A stretch of DNA of 64,000 nucleotides from Lojkania enalia (lineage: Eukaryota; Ascomycota; Dothideomycetes; Pleosporales). Under the pieces are notes generated by a model. The model saw nothing but the letters and a program-made list of their open reading frames with translations. It was not told where the DNA came from and did no database searches. The stretch lies in the NCBI GenBank assembly GCA_010094045.1, contig ML986676.1, forward strand, positions 124,001 through 188,000, written 5' to 3'. Position numbers and translations under genes: made by a program. The first letter of the stretch is position 1, and every line of letters starts with the position of its first letter. This document shows, piece after piece, positions 48,910 through 59,250 of this stretch.

Positions 48910-50757
48910 ATATATTCTACTATTAAAGCGGCTAAACTATTAAAGTAGCTACTTTTTTTTAGCGTAACAAATACTATATATAAAAAGTTAATTTACTTAA
49001 TACTAATAAGAGATCCTATATATAATATACTTTTATCTAATTTAGAATTTTCCCTACTATCCTTTTAGTACGTATAAGCGTTATATCTAGTCTTACTATA
49101 GTTACTATAGTAGCATTAAGCTGGTTGAGCCCTTTCTTAAGTATTAGTACTATAAGTCTTCTTAAAGGGCTAAGAATCTATAGATATTTTAGTAGCTATA
49201 TATAAAGATCTCTCGCTATATAATACTATACTACTATACTAAATATACTTTCTTTTATACGTTTTACACTTAGTTACTTCTTCTAATTACCTTTTAAGCT
49301 TAGAGTTGCGAGCTTAAAGAAGTATATTCTAATATAGTATTAACTTAGCACCTTTTATAAGCTATAAGAATCCTTCTTATACCTCTTTTAATAATCATAT
49401 AAAGGACTTTCATATAAGTATTAATTATAACCCAAATTTATATATATTACTTAGAGTTTTAGACTACTAGAAGTTTTCTTATAAAAGTAGTTTTAGTAGA
49501 GTATATAGTTATATATTAAGGCGATCTAATATAACCTACGCGTTTAAAAGAACAATTTCTATTGTTTTAAAGGCCTTTCGATAGTTCTTATACGTAAATA
49601 CGTTAAAAAACGCGTTCTTAGAAGTTGGAAGGAAGCCTTCTTTATTAATATAGTAGACGCGTTAGCACGCTAAGTCTTATATATACTATAAGTACTTTAG
49701 CTTTAATAGTAAGAAGTAAACTATATTAAGAAGCTAAAGTATATATAATAAATAAGAAGGTATATAAAGTATTAGAATCTTTTATATAAGGTAGTAATCT
49801 TTAAATTACTAGTTAAGGTAGCTTTTATAACTGTCTAAAATAAGTAGCTTATATAACTCTACCTAATATATCTTTATATACTTATTAAAGTACTTTAACT
49901 ATTTAAAATTACGCGTATTATTTATTTAGCCGTTCTTAGAGACTAAAATTTTCCAATTGTATAGTATACCTACTTCTTTATACTATATAGAGATATAGAC
50001 ACCTCCTTTATAGATAATAAATGGTAGGGTTATATACGTAGTAGTATAGATACTTTAAATAACTATAATCTACTTATAATCGTTTAACTATATAAGAGTA
50101 GGCTTTATATAATATTTTAAACCTGTGACAACCTTTATAGTACTAATAATACCTATCTAAAGCCTATCTTATTAAAGTGGTAGATATTATTATTATATAT
50201 ACTATATTTTATAATTATATTCTATACGAGCTTAAACTATATATTAATAACCTCTAAATTCTCTTATTTTATTCTTTAGCAATTTTTTACTCGATTAAAG
50301 GCTATTTTAAACTTGTTTATACGCGCTATAAATTGTTTAGACTAATTCTTTCTTATAAGTATTCTACTATATACGCTTAATAGTTTATCTACTATATCTA
50401 CTACCTTATATAGCCGGGGCGTAAATCCTTATAAATTAAGGTTAAAAATATATTATACGATTGTTTATTCTTCGGTTACTATAAGCTTCTAGCGATTTAG
50501 TTGTATACGAGGGCGAAACGCGATTCTATAAAGTCGAGTAGAGAGTTGTTAATATTATATATTAAAAGCTATAGTAGCGCGTTATACGCTTTTAAACTGG
50601 CCTAATTTATACGCCTGTAAGGTAAGTTTAATTCTACCTTCTTATTAAATTAATAGAAGGTCGTATTATAGATTTATTATAGTTCGTACGTAGTATTTAT
50701 AATGCTAAGAAAAAGTAGCCGCTTTAATAGTTTAGCTACTTTAATAGTAGAATATAT
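48910..50757 (-). mobile_element. Fot-III transposon, complete 1848 bp, minus strand
   Basis: Minus-strand Fot-III copy in the leader of a Fot-VI element, TA duplicated at 48,908-48,909 and 50,758-50,759. The transposase runs from about 50,490 down to 48,980, with the zinc knuckle near 49,065-49,110 and the third catalytic block near 49,710-49,760. The TIRs match those of the other Fot-III copies with RIP changes; the left one has lost both central CG pairs of its terminal bases. Confidence 0.91.
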
Positions 50758-50759
50758 TA

Positions 50760-52520
50760 CCTTAACCTTAATTAATCTATTAAAAAGGTTAGATATTACT
50801 AGCTATTTTAGCTATTAATTAAGATTAAATTTAGAGCGTATAAATTACTACAGCTACCTATAGTATTTTCTAAATAACGCTTAAAAACTAACGTGCTAGT
50901 AAACTATTATCATATAATTATAAGCCTAATTTAAAAAAGCTTATAAAGCTAGAAGAATCAACTATAATATAGTATATACTAGACCTATTATCTCGTAAAT
51001 ACCCTCCTATAATCGATAGTATACGAGATATAGCTAACTATTTACTTAAAGCTTACTCTATAGACTAGATTAGTAAAAACTAGCTAATAAACTTTATTAA
51101 TTATATTTCTAAGCTAAAAATATACTTCTATTAAAAATACAACTATTAAAGAGCTCTCTATAAGAATCCTAAAGCTATTAGTAGCTAGTTTAACCTAGTA
51201 TATAATACTAAAGTAAAGTATAGTATTACTAATAATAATATCTATAATTTTAACGAGATAGGCTTTTAGATAGATATTATATCTACTAGTAAAATAGTTA
51301 CTAGTACTAAGCTATTAGCTAGTTAACTAAAATTACTACAGCTAAATAATTACGAGTAGATAATAGTTATTTAGACTATTAGCGCTTCTAGTAATATTAT
51401 TCTACTATTTATTATCTTTACTAATAAGTAGCACCTCTCTATATAGTATTAGAGCGATAATATACTACCTAGAGGAGTAATTACGCTAAGTAATAGTAGA
51501 TAGATAAATAATAAGCTTATAATTAAATAGCTAGAGCGTTTTAATTAGTATATAAAGTAGTATACTACAAGTGCTTATCGTCTACTAGTTATTAATAGCT
51601 ATAAGAGCTATAAGTCTACTAAGTTTTAGCTGCTCTATAAAAAGAAGGATATTATTCTATTATATATGCTAGTATATTTATCGTATCTACTATAGCCTCT
51701 AGATATAGGCTACTTCTTACTATTAAAGAAAGTATATAGGCGTAAGATTAATAAGCTTATATAAGCTAGTATCTACTATATTATAAAGTTTAACTTTCTA
51801 TTAACCTTTTATATAGTATATCAGCGCTCTATTACTAAGGCTAATATATACGTAAGCTTTAAAGGTACTAATCTAGTACTATATAATTCTAATATAGTAC
51901 TATTAAAGTTTAATATTAAGCTTCGTACTCTATTACTACTATTAATAGCTAGTTACCTCTAGGAGTTAAAAATACCAACTAATACTATTGAACTAGGGTC
52001 TTAAATAATACTAATTTAAGACCGTATTACTAAGTATTAGAATAGCTTACCTACTATAATTAATAATTCTCTTAATTTACTTACTAAAGGTACTATATAG
52101 ATAGCTTATTTATGTATATAATTTTAGCGTTAGGTTAGTTAGCTTTAAAAAGTAAATAAGGCTCTATTACAGTATAAAAAGCGATTAAAAAAGGTTCTAT
52201 AGAAGTAAGATAGTTTCACTAAAGCTGAAGCTGCTAAGATAGCTATTTAAAAGAAGGTAGATAAGTAGCTAGAAAATAAAGTACGTGTAGGTAGGAAGCG
52301 TAGAAGAGTAGGTATACTATACTAGAAGTACTATAGCTGCTATAGTAAGCCTAGATATAATACTAGAACTTGTATAGTAGTAGATAAATAGTATATCTAT
52401 CCCCTATTAAATTATTATAGTAATACCTACAGGTGTTATTATAATATACGCCTCTAAATATAGAGATAGCTAATAAAGTAGATAACTTACTTAGGTAGAT
52501 AAATCGCTTATAAAATACGT
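50760..52520 (+). mobile_element. Fot-VI transposon, transposase and right TIR (segment 2)
   Basis: Main body of the Fot-VI element. The transposase spans about 50,910-52,390: N-terminal helix-turn-helix region 50,925-51,130, first catalytic motif (Tyr-Asn-Phe-Asn-Glu) near 51,243, second near 51,585, third near 51,660-51,720, zinc-knuckle remnants near 52,330-52,375. The right TIR ends ...CGCTTATAAAATACGT at 52,520, with TA at 52,521-52,522. It is the reference for the fragment at 3469-3811. Confidence 0.9.
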
Positions 52521-52522
52521 TA

Positions 52523-53238
52523 GTATTAATTCTATATATCATTATTACCTATTTATAATTACCTAGCTAGATTACTTTTAGTTAGCTATATATCTCTAAG
52601 CCTATAATAACTAGTTAAAAAGATATCTTATCTATTAAAAAGCTAGTTTTATTAAAGTTAAAAGTATCTTTATTATAGATATTATAGGTAGCTTTCGTAT
52701 ACGTTATAAGTTTAAACTAGACGCTTATAATCTTAAAATTCTTATAGAGAGCTTATTATTAATTATAGACTTAACTAAATTATATAGTAAGACTATCTAT
52801 TTACTTAATAAAGTTCTTAGACTACTACTAGCTAATCTAACCTATACTATATTTAGTAAGCAGCTTATCTACTATATTTTATATAGTACCTAATATAGGC
52901 GTAAACCCTCGCGAATCTAGGTTAAGTATATATCTTATAATTACCTCCTCTTCTAGTTTAGTAAGCTTTTTTAATTTAGGCTTATAATTATATTATATAG
53001 TAATTCCGGCACGTTAGTTATATAGCATTAATTAAGGAACGTTAAATATTATAGCAGCGCGATTTTCGCTCTATATCTAATTTTTATTAATAGCTGATAT
53101 AGCAAGAAAGATATCTCTTTTGTTATAGGGTAATTAAATTGTAGTTGGTTAAGGCATTGTAGTTTGCTTATTACGCGTTGTAGAAAGTTGGTGGGGTTGA
53201 CGGCACGCTTGTACTGACGGCACGCTTATAAACTACGT
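52523..53238 (-). mobile_element. Fot-VII transposon, N-terminal transposase and 5' TIR (segment 5 of 5)
   Basis: N-terminal part of the Fot-VII transposase: first catalytic motif region near 52,680, DNA-binding region from about 52,990 down to 52,800. The 5' leader and a well-preserved TIR end ...GACGGCACGCTTATAAACTACGT at 53,238, followed by TA (53,239-53,240) and host DNA. The unit AAGCGTGCCGTC appears twice at 17-bp spacing. The last 230 bp keep many TG and CA dinucleotides, unlike the rest, so RIP fades toward the host island. The five segments plus the 5-base terminus cut off by the Fot-I insertion add up to about 1851 bp. Confidence 0.9.
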
Positions 53239-53240
53239 TA

Positions 53241-55270
53241 CATCCTGTTATATACTAAGGATCTTCATAACTACTTTGTTAATGGCGCGAGACAGCGATT
53301 TACTTCAGTGCATCGCGTTTGGTAAATTGGTGCATTCAATATTGGTAGCCAAAAATGAATGGAACCGAACTTACTAGTGAATTGACGTATACGGCTTGCA
53401 CGGGATTCAGGGTGCAATGCGAGAATATTAAAGCACTCTCTACCTTTCCACCCGATTCTAAATAAGTCCAGTTGCTGAGTATTACTATCTGATCCCAACC
53501 TTCTCGAATTTCTCCATTCTCAGAGTTTCTCCATTTATGATTCTATGCGCATGCTACTCCAAGGAAAGGAAGACTTTGGTCATGTTGGACCCTCATAACA
53601 GCTAGAAACCATAACCATTTAAAGATAAACATCAGGTCTTCCACTTTGATATTCTTAGAAGTAATTTCCCGATGAGCTTTCTTTGTGATAAAACCGGTCT
53701 ACAACAGAACATCCTTGTCAATGACTCCAAATATATTTATACGCAATTGAAAACATGCGCGGAAAAGGAAGAGCTTCCAGTTTCACCACAACGAATCACG
53801 CAAGATTCGATATCGCTACAAAGGAGCAGATATCCCGCTAAGTCTTTCCTTTTAAGATATTTAAAGGCTGATTTTGTATTTTCCGACTCGGTATCGGATT
53901 TTCGATCTGCGAGAGCCATTTGACCGTTGAGATAAGAACATATTCTGCGAAAGAGTGACTACATTTTTCCAATGGAGCATGAGAATTCCTATTGGCGGTT
54001 ATATCGACAATCAAGACACGCCAAAACTTCTCCACAAGACTTAAGCTATTCCCTAGGATTTTGTACTATGTGATGGCTCTATATAGAGTCTGAAGATTCA
54101 ATAGCCCTCCATTTCCCCTTAGCTTGTTCAGGCCACTGCATGTGACCTCAATCACATCTTACTAGGTGCAAGACTCTCATGTCAATGAACCCGGCACCGG
54201 TCGATCGCCACATCTTCTAGTATTGTACACTGAATTCATAATCCGATAGACCCCGCAAAGTCGCTAGAGCTGAGAAGATAGGTTAAGTTTTGGTGCCCTC
54301 CTTTCCTACATAGGCGATAATTTCTTCACAAGATATGTAGATTCGCTTCATTATATTGACTTGCGAATCCCGCTAAAATATGTCTGCTTAATTGATGTAC
54401 ATGGCATCTATCCTGGTTCATGCCATTTATTGTTTTGGCTTCCGTTGTAGCTTAGTCAGGGATTTGAAAAGACTGGTGATTAATTGGAAAGAATGATAAG
54501 CCCTGTTGCAACTGGACTGGGGCCATCGAGATCAATCCAAGTGATGATAGAATCATAATATCTGATTGACGATGACCAACTCTAGCAACCATAAGAATGT
54601 ACGTGGGAAATTTTAACGATGTATAGATGTAAGATACTCTCTCTATTATAAGGGATGATATAGATTAGATATATAAAATGGAGAGTAAGGGCTATTGACA
54701 ATCAGACCAAAAGATGATGGAAGAACAGAAGTTAAGGAATAGGCATACGTAAAATCATGGACAAAGCGACAACTTGCGTACTTGTTGCGTACCCGCATGC
54801 AATCACCACCAATTTCTTCTCATTCTTTCTCTCACCAATCGCTTAAACTTGATGGGTTGAGTGCCGACCCCAAAATATATCAATAACTAGTTGAAGCCTC
54901 CTAGTCAAGGTGGACCATCATACACCCTTGCACGGTTCTAGCCCTGCCGAAGCCGGACTTAAAGAGCTAGCCCAACTGTAGAATACATAGTACACTAACG
55001 ACATTAGCCGATCTACTAGGCGGACAAATACCATAATGCGGCCCCTGCAATGTATAGAGACGGCACTAGTGTCATTTGAATCGTCAATTTAGGACGGAAT
55101 ATTTTCTATTGGCTCCCCGTTCCAACTTTGGATCATTTCAAGTTTTCGTGCCTCCTTCAGAATTCTTACTTTTAAAGCTCATCGGAAATAGAACTTCCCT
55201 ACCGCTGTCAACGAAATTTGAGGCGCAAGGCTATTAATTTGCGCAGCGGATCAAAGAAATTCAATTTAGT
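53241..55270. other. Host DNA, ordinary composition, no recognisable gene
   Basis: Balanced base composition with normal CA and TG frequency, in sharp contrast to both sides. The open frames here are short (the longest is 83 codons at 53,672-53,923, opposed by overlapping frames on the other strand). None has a recognisable domain, intron pattern or family resemblance that I can support. A short AT-rich run lies at about 54,625-54,685. It could be intergenic sequence or a gene decayed past recognition. Confidence 0.7.
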
Positions 55271-55274
55271 TAGA

Positions 55275-56535
55275 CCCAATTCTTCGATCCATCTACCTTA
55301 TTCTCCCTCCCATCGTTGCCACAATCTTCGTGGACGTCAGAATCAATGCCATATGACTACCATTAAATCCATCCCACAACTACTGATTCCCCTATACTGG
55401 AAACCCGGGCCGACATGCAGAAATTGGTCTAGTGTGGCTCTCATGATCCCAACCCGGACACTCTCCCCTTCCGACTCGCTGCCTTCCCAGCTATAGAATT
55501 TGCGCCGCATGTACCTAGTTTAGAACTATTTAACCTCCTTTAGAAAATGCTTAGAGTCGTCGAAATTATTGTATAGAGAAGATCGATTGCTGCTATAATT
55601 CTATTTGCCTCCTCTGGTAATGATGCCGCCGTCCGAACAAGGATTGAGGTAGTCAACGCTAGTACCGGGTGGAAGTCTACGTTGTAATTTTTTGATAGAT
55701 GCGGATGCGCTATTTTATGAAGAAATATATGACAATCTATGCCTCGGTAGGGCACTATGATGTTCTTGGACTAAGGAAGAAGGCCAGCTATATAGGCATT
55801 GGAGTGAAACCACTTTGTCGCATTTGATCGTGCCACGCGAGGCTTCGACCATGATGGCACCTCTTCCTCCATCTGCTTGAATGGGAAATATGGGCGCATT
55901 CGTCTGCATGTTCATGTAGTTTGGATGGCGAGCGAGTAGGCGAGCGAGGAGTTGTATCACGAATTTGTACGACCAAAACGACGACGCGGAAATGCTGAAA
56001 ACAAACTTTGCACTCTTGATAGGAGTGACCCATTCCAAATGCCTTTCATCGATGAAGTTGGCGTTCTTAGTCCAAGCTTTCTTTGCCTTACAGCTCTCAT
56101 AATACGTCTTTTCGGTATCGAGCTGAATGTCAAAGCTGCGACGCAGCTCAAATCAGCTATCTAGATCTTTCGTCTTTACGAATTGCCTCGTTCTTTGAAT
56201 GATACCCTGCACGTACGTTGAAAATTGGTCAATTTCTGCCGTCTCCAATTCTGGAACCAAGCCTGTTACGGTCGGAACTTTGACCTTTCCATGGCCCTGG
56301 TTACGGCCTGTATCCCCAAAGCGTATTCGTTATGCTTCAAGGACTACAATCAATAGTATATTGTCATTATCGTGCAGGATATGATAAATGGTTGTAATTC
56401 CTACCATTCCGGAGCTGAGAATAATGATATTGCATTCCGATGGTAGCTCTAGCGTAGAACAGACTTCGGCTAGTCCGTGGGGCACATTCCGCTAATATGG
56501 CTTCAGCGGGTTTGGTTCCGGCAGAATTTGGTGTA
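55275..56535 (-). pseudogene. FAD-dependent (DAO-family) oxidoreductase pseudogene
   Basis: A decayed minus-strand gene resembling fungal FAD-dependent oxidoreductases of the DAO family, flavoenzymes that oxidise amino-group substrates (exact substrate unknown). The N-terminal part has the dinucleotide-binding fold: Ile-Ile-Ile-Leu-Ser-Ser-Gly-Met-Val-Gly near 56,397-56,424 (family Gly-x-Gly-x-x-Gly, first Gly now Ser). It is followed by Val-Val-Leu-Glu-Ala near 56,340 and Thr-Gly-Arg-Asn near 56,300. The middle part keeps Phe-Ile-Asp-Glu-Arg-His near 56,050 and Gly-Thr-Ile-Lys-Cys-Asp-Lys-Val-Val near 55,825. Then a frameshift leads to Val-Pro-Tyr-Arg-Gly near 55,750, another near 55,670, and Tyr-Leu-Asn-Pro near 55,655. 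The end is near 55,300-55,350 (Met-Ala-Leu-Ile-Leu-Thr-Ser-Thr-Lys). In-frame stops occur near 56,160 and 56,335. Length (about 1.25 kb) fits a nearly full gene of roughly 420 codons; the start codon is not clear. The lesions are mixed, not purely RIP. Confidence 0.78.
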
Positions 56536-56574
56536 TAGGAGCAGAATTATAAGAAATTATATCTCCAAGAGCTA

Positions 56575-57185
56575 TAGGTTGCGATATATTAAAGGGACTA
56601 TGGAAGTAGAAATAGAAAAAAGATATCGAGAGTGGAAGATTACTATATAATATTAATACTAGGTATAGCTCTTTTCTTAAGCTATTAAGATTCTATTAAT
56701 ACTATTTATAAATTATAAGCTCGAAATCTTTTTAGATAGCTGTTATATTATTTTATAGGAGAAAACTACTATATTATAGATTATCTCTATATTACGCGTA
56801 ACTATATTATAAAGTTCTTAGTACTAGATAGAGCTTAAAAAGTACTAATCGAGTACTTCGCCTATATACTAGAAGTACCTTTTATAAGCTACTTAAATTT
56901 ATTATATACTAATTATAAAGATTGTAAATTAATAGCTAGATATCTATTTAAGCTGTTTAGAGAAATAATCTACTATTAATCTTTTAAGGAGCGGTTAGTA
57001 ATAATATTAATAATAGAAGCTAAATATATAGCTATTATATATATAGCTAAGGAAGTAGTATAGCTCTATTAACTCTATACTAAGCTAGGTATATTATATA
57101 AACTACTTTAACCCCTAAAACTTTATATCGATAATCTACTAGCTATTAAGCTTATTAGGTTAGTAAATAGAGTATATAATACCTT
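56575..57185 (+). mobile_element. Copia retrotransposon remnant (end of reverse transcriptase, RNase H)
   Basis: Strongly RIPed plus-strand fragment. From about 56,840 it reads like the end of Copia reverse transcriptase into RNase H: Leu-Leu-Tyr-Thr-Asn-Tyr-Lys-Asp near 56,905, Gly-Tyr-type Ala-Arg-Tyr-Leu-Phe-Lys-Leu-Phe near 56,940, and Glu-Ala-Lys-Tyr-Ile-Ala near 57,020. Then come Ala-Lys-Glu-Val-Val near 57,045 and Leu-Tyr-Ile-Asp-Asn near 57,122. No LTR is recognisable on either side. It is not obviously from Copia-1 or Copia-M. The part before 56,840 is AT-rich with no assignable motif, and the switch from host composition is at about 56,540-56,575. Confidence 0.68.
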
Positions 57186-57189
57186 ACCT

Positions 57190-57340
57190 AGGTTAAGGTT
57201 AGGTTTAGGGTTCTTAGCGCTGGGGTTAGAGTTAAGGTAGAGTTCTTAGTACTGGGGTATAGGTTAGGTAGAGGTTCTTAGTATTAAGGTTAAGGTTAGG
57301 GTAGGGTTCTTAGCGCTGGAGTATAAGATTAAGGTAGAGA
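57190..57340. repeat. Minisatellite of about 32 bp with telomere-like GGTTAGGG motifs
   Basis: About four imperfect units near 32 bp, each with a core GGTTCTTAGCGCTGGGGTATA or variant preceded by AGGTTAGGGTAGG-like sequence. The motifs TTAGGTTTAGGG (near 57,200) and GGTTAGGGTAGGG (near 57,294) resemble the fungal telomere repeat TTAGGG read on the plus strand. The units share the Gs of GG and AG but few CA or TG. No coding role is visible. Confidence 0.75.
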
Positions 57341-57397
57341 TACCCTATAGAGTTCCTCTATAATTATAGAAAATAATTATATATTATATATTTATTA

Positions 57398-57909
57398 ACG
57401 TATTCTACTATTAAAGCGGCTAAACTATCGAAGCGGCTACTTTTTCTTAGTATTACAAATACTATATACGAACTATAATAAATCTACAATACAACCTTCT
57501 ATTAATTTAATAAGAAGGTAGAATTGAGCTTACCTTATAAGCGTATAAATTAGACTAGTTTAAGAGCGTGCGACGCGCTACTATAACTTTTAACGTATAA
57601 TATTAATAACTCTCTACTCGACTTTATAGAATCGCGTTTTACTCTTATATATAACTAAATCGCTAGAAGCTTATAGTAACCGAAGAATAAACAATTGTAT
57701 AATATATTCTTAGTCTTAATTTGTAGGGATTTACGCCCCGGCTATATAAGGTAGTAGATATAGTAGATAAACTATTAGATATACGTAGTAGAATACTTAT
57801 AAAAAAGAATTGGTCTAAATAATTTATAGCGCGTATAAACAAGCTTAAAATAGCTTTTAATCGAGTAAAAGATTGTTAAAGAATAAAATAAGAGAATCTA
57901 GAGGTTATT
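57398..57909 (+). mobile_element. Fot-III transposon, 5' part, cut by Gypsy-I
   Basis: Left TIR (ACGTATTCTACTATTAAAGC, unit twice at 17-bp spacing) and about the first quarter of a Fot-III transposase, matching 28,561-29,070. TA precedes it at 57,396-57,397. It stops at 57,909 where the Gypsy-I LTR begins; the remainder should lie beyond Gypsy-I outside the window. Confidence 0.88.
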
Positions 57910-58188
57910 TATAACAGCGTAGGTAAGATAATAGGTCTAAATGCAGTACGAATCTACTTAGAGGTATATAGAAGTGCGTGGGGGATTAGGGACCTAGGAA
58001 TTCTATTAACACCTATAGGCCTTATACGAAAGGATATAGAAGAACTACTAAGCTACTTATGAGGGAGTATATAACTATATACGGAAGGGAAAAGGGGTAG
58101 AACTAGGGGTAGGATAAGATAAGCGAAAAGCTTTAGGATAAGATTATATATAAAGCTTTTTATAGAACGATTTCTTTGCATTATTATA
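57910..58188 (-). repeat. Gypsy-I 3' LTR (279 bp)
   Basis: Minus-strand LTR, start TATAATAATGCAAAG (at 58,188) and end ...CCTACGCTGTTATA (at 57,910). The polypurine tract CTACCCCCCTCC (58,189-58,200, plus-strand reading) lies just inside. It has the same length as the solo LTR at 44,325-44,603. Confidence 0.9.
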
Positions 58189-58200
58189 CTACCCCCCTCC

Positions 58201-59250
58201 TCGTAGGCTGATAGTCCCTATCTACGCTGGTTTGGGAGGGAATCGGGGCTATTATAGATAGGTTCTAGTATAAAGAAATTTCTTTAAGGAGGTATTTACT
58301 AGTAAGAGCTAATACGTACGGTTACTTATAGAGATGTATTTATTAATATAATGTTAAGTAAGGTTTTTTTTTTTTTACGGTAAGTATAATTAACCTATAT
58401 ATCGGCTAGTAACTACTATTATAACGGTTTATTAATATTACAATTTTGTCGCGTATAGTAACGAGTATTTACTAGCCTTAGTATATTACTAGGTTGTTAT
58501 TAACTAAGCTTTCTTAATTAAATAACAACTTCTACTCTGTATATATTATTATACGTCCCTAGAACCGTTAATTATTAAAGTATTACTAACGCCTCTTAGA
58601 AAAAATTAATTAATATACTACTCCGCCTACCTCTTAAAACCTCTTTAAAAGCCTTTTAAATTATCTATCTTTAAACTACGCGCGCGCTCGCCCGCGGGTA
58701 GTATATAATATTTACCTTTTAGTTTCTAAGATTAAAAAAATGCGAGTATTACACCTTATAAAATAAAAAGTACAACCCTATATAAATCGTATCTAATACT
58801 AGTAGGGTATTTACTACTAACGTATTTATAGATCCCCTCCTACTATAAGAAGGAGTTTCTAGTCCTCCGAGGCTATCTTAAACTATAGGTAGCAGCCCGA
58901 TACGTAGGGGATAAGAAGGATAAAAAGGTAGCTTTTAAAGCTATTTTAGAGTCTGCTTATAGCCTAGCGCTTATAGTCTAGATTGTAAAGAGTTAGGAAG
59001 ATAGCCTTTTTACAGCTAGTATCTAGGTAGCTTTATTCTACTAGGGTACTAAGTTACTCTATTAGGTTTTAGCCTTAAAGGCTCTAATATCTAGCCTTTA
59101 AGCTAATATCGCGGCGCTCTTAAGCGGTTAAAAATAAGGTAGAGGAGGTTTAGGGGGAGTCTAAAGGGAAAGAAGGGGAAGGAAGATAGAAGAGGAGAGG
59201 ACTAGGGAGGTATCTAATAGCCTGCTATTAGACCCTCCAGATTTTATAGA
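58201..59250 (-). other. Gypsy-I long non-coding stretch between pol and polypurine tract
   Basis: Counterpart of 34,740-35,768 in Gypsy-H, conserved over its whole length, with a purine-rich run at about 59,140-59,215 and a CGCGCGCGCTCGCCCGCGGG block near 58,679. A run of 13 T at 58,364-58,376 is an expansion of the five-base run in Gypsy-H. No reading frame recognised. Confidence 0.65.

Noticed and set aside
1..53000. AT-rich sequence as mitochondrial or plasmid DNA
   Set aside because: The sequence is made of recognisable nuclear transposons with target duplications, and the bias is specific to CA and TG loss, as in RIP.
53271..54035. Short open frames on both strands (75, 83, 60 and 65 codons) in the host island
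   Set aside because: They overlap each other on opposite strands, have no recognisable domain, and their length is what chance gives in non-RIPed DNA. No family resemblance could be supported.
55218..56384. Plus-strand frames of 92, 70 and 61 codons
   Set aside because: They lie antisense to the flavin oxidoreductase pseudogene, whose family blocks on the minus strand explain the sequence.
58364..58376. Run of 13 T as the poly(A) tail of a retroposed copy
   Set aside because: It lies inside the Gypsy-I non-coding stretch at a place where Gypsy-H has five, so slippage expansion explains it.
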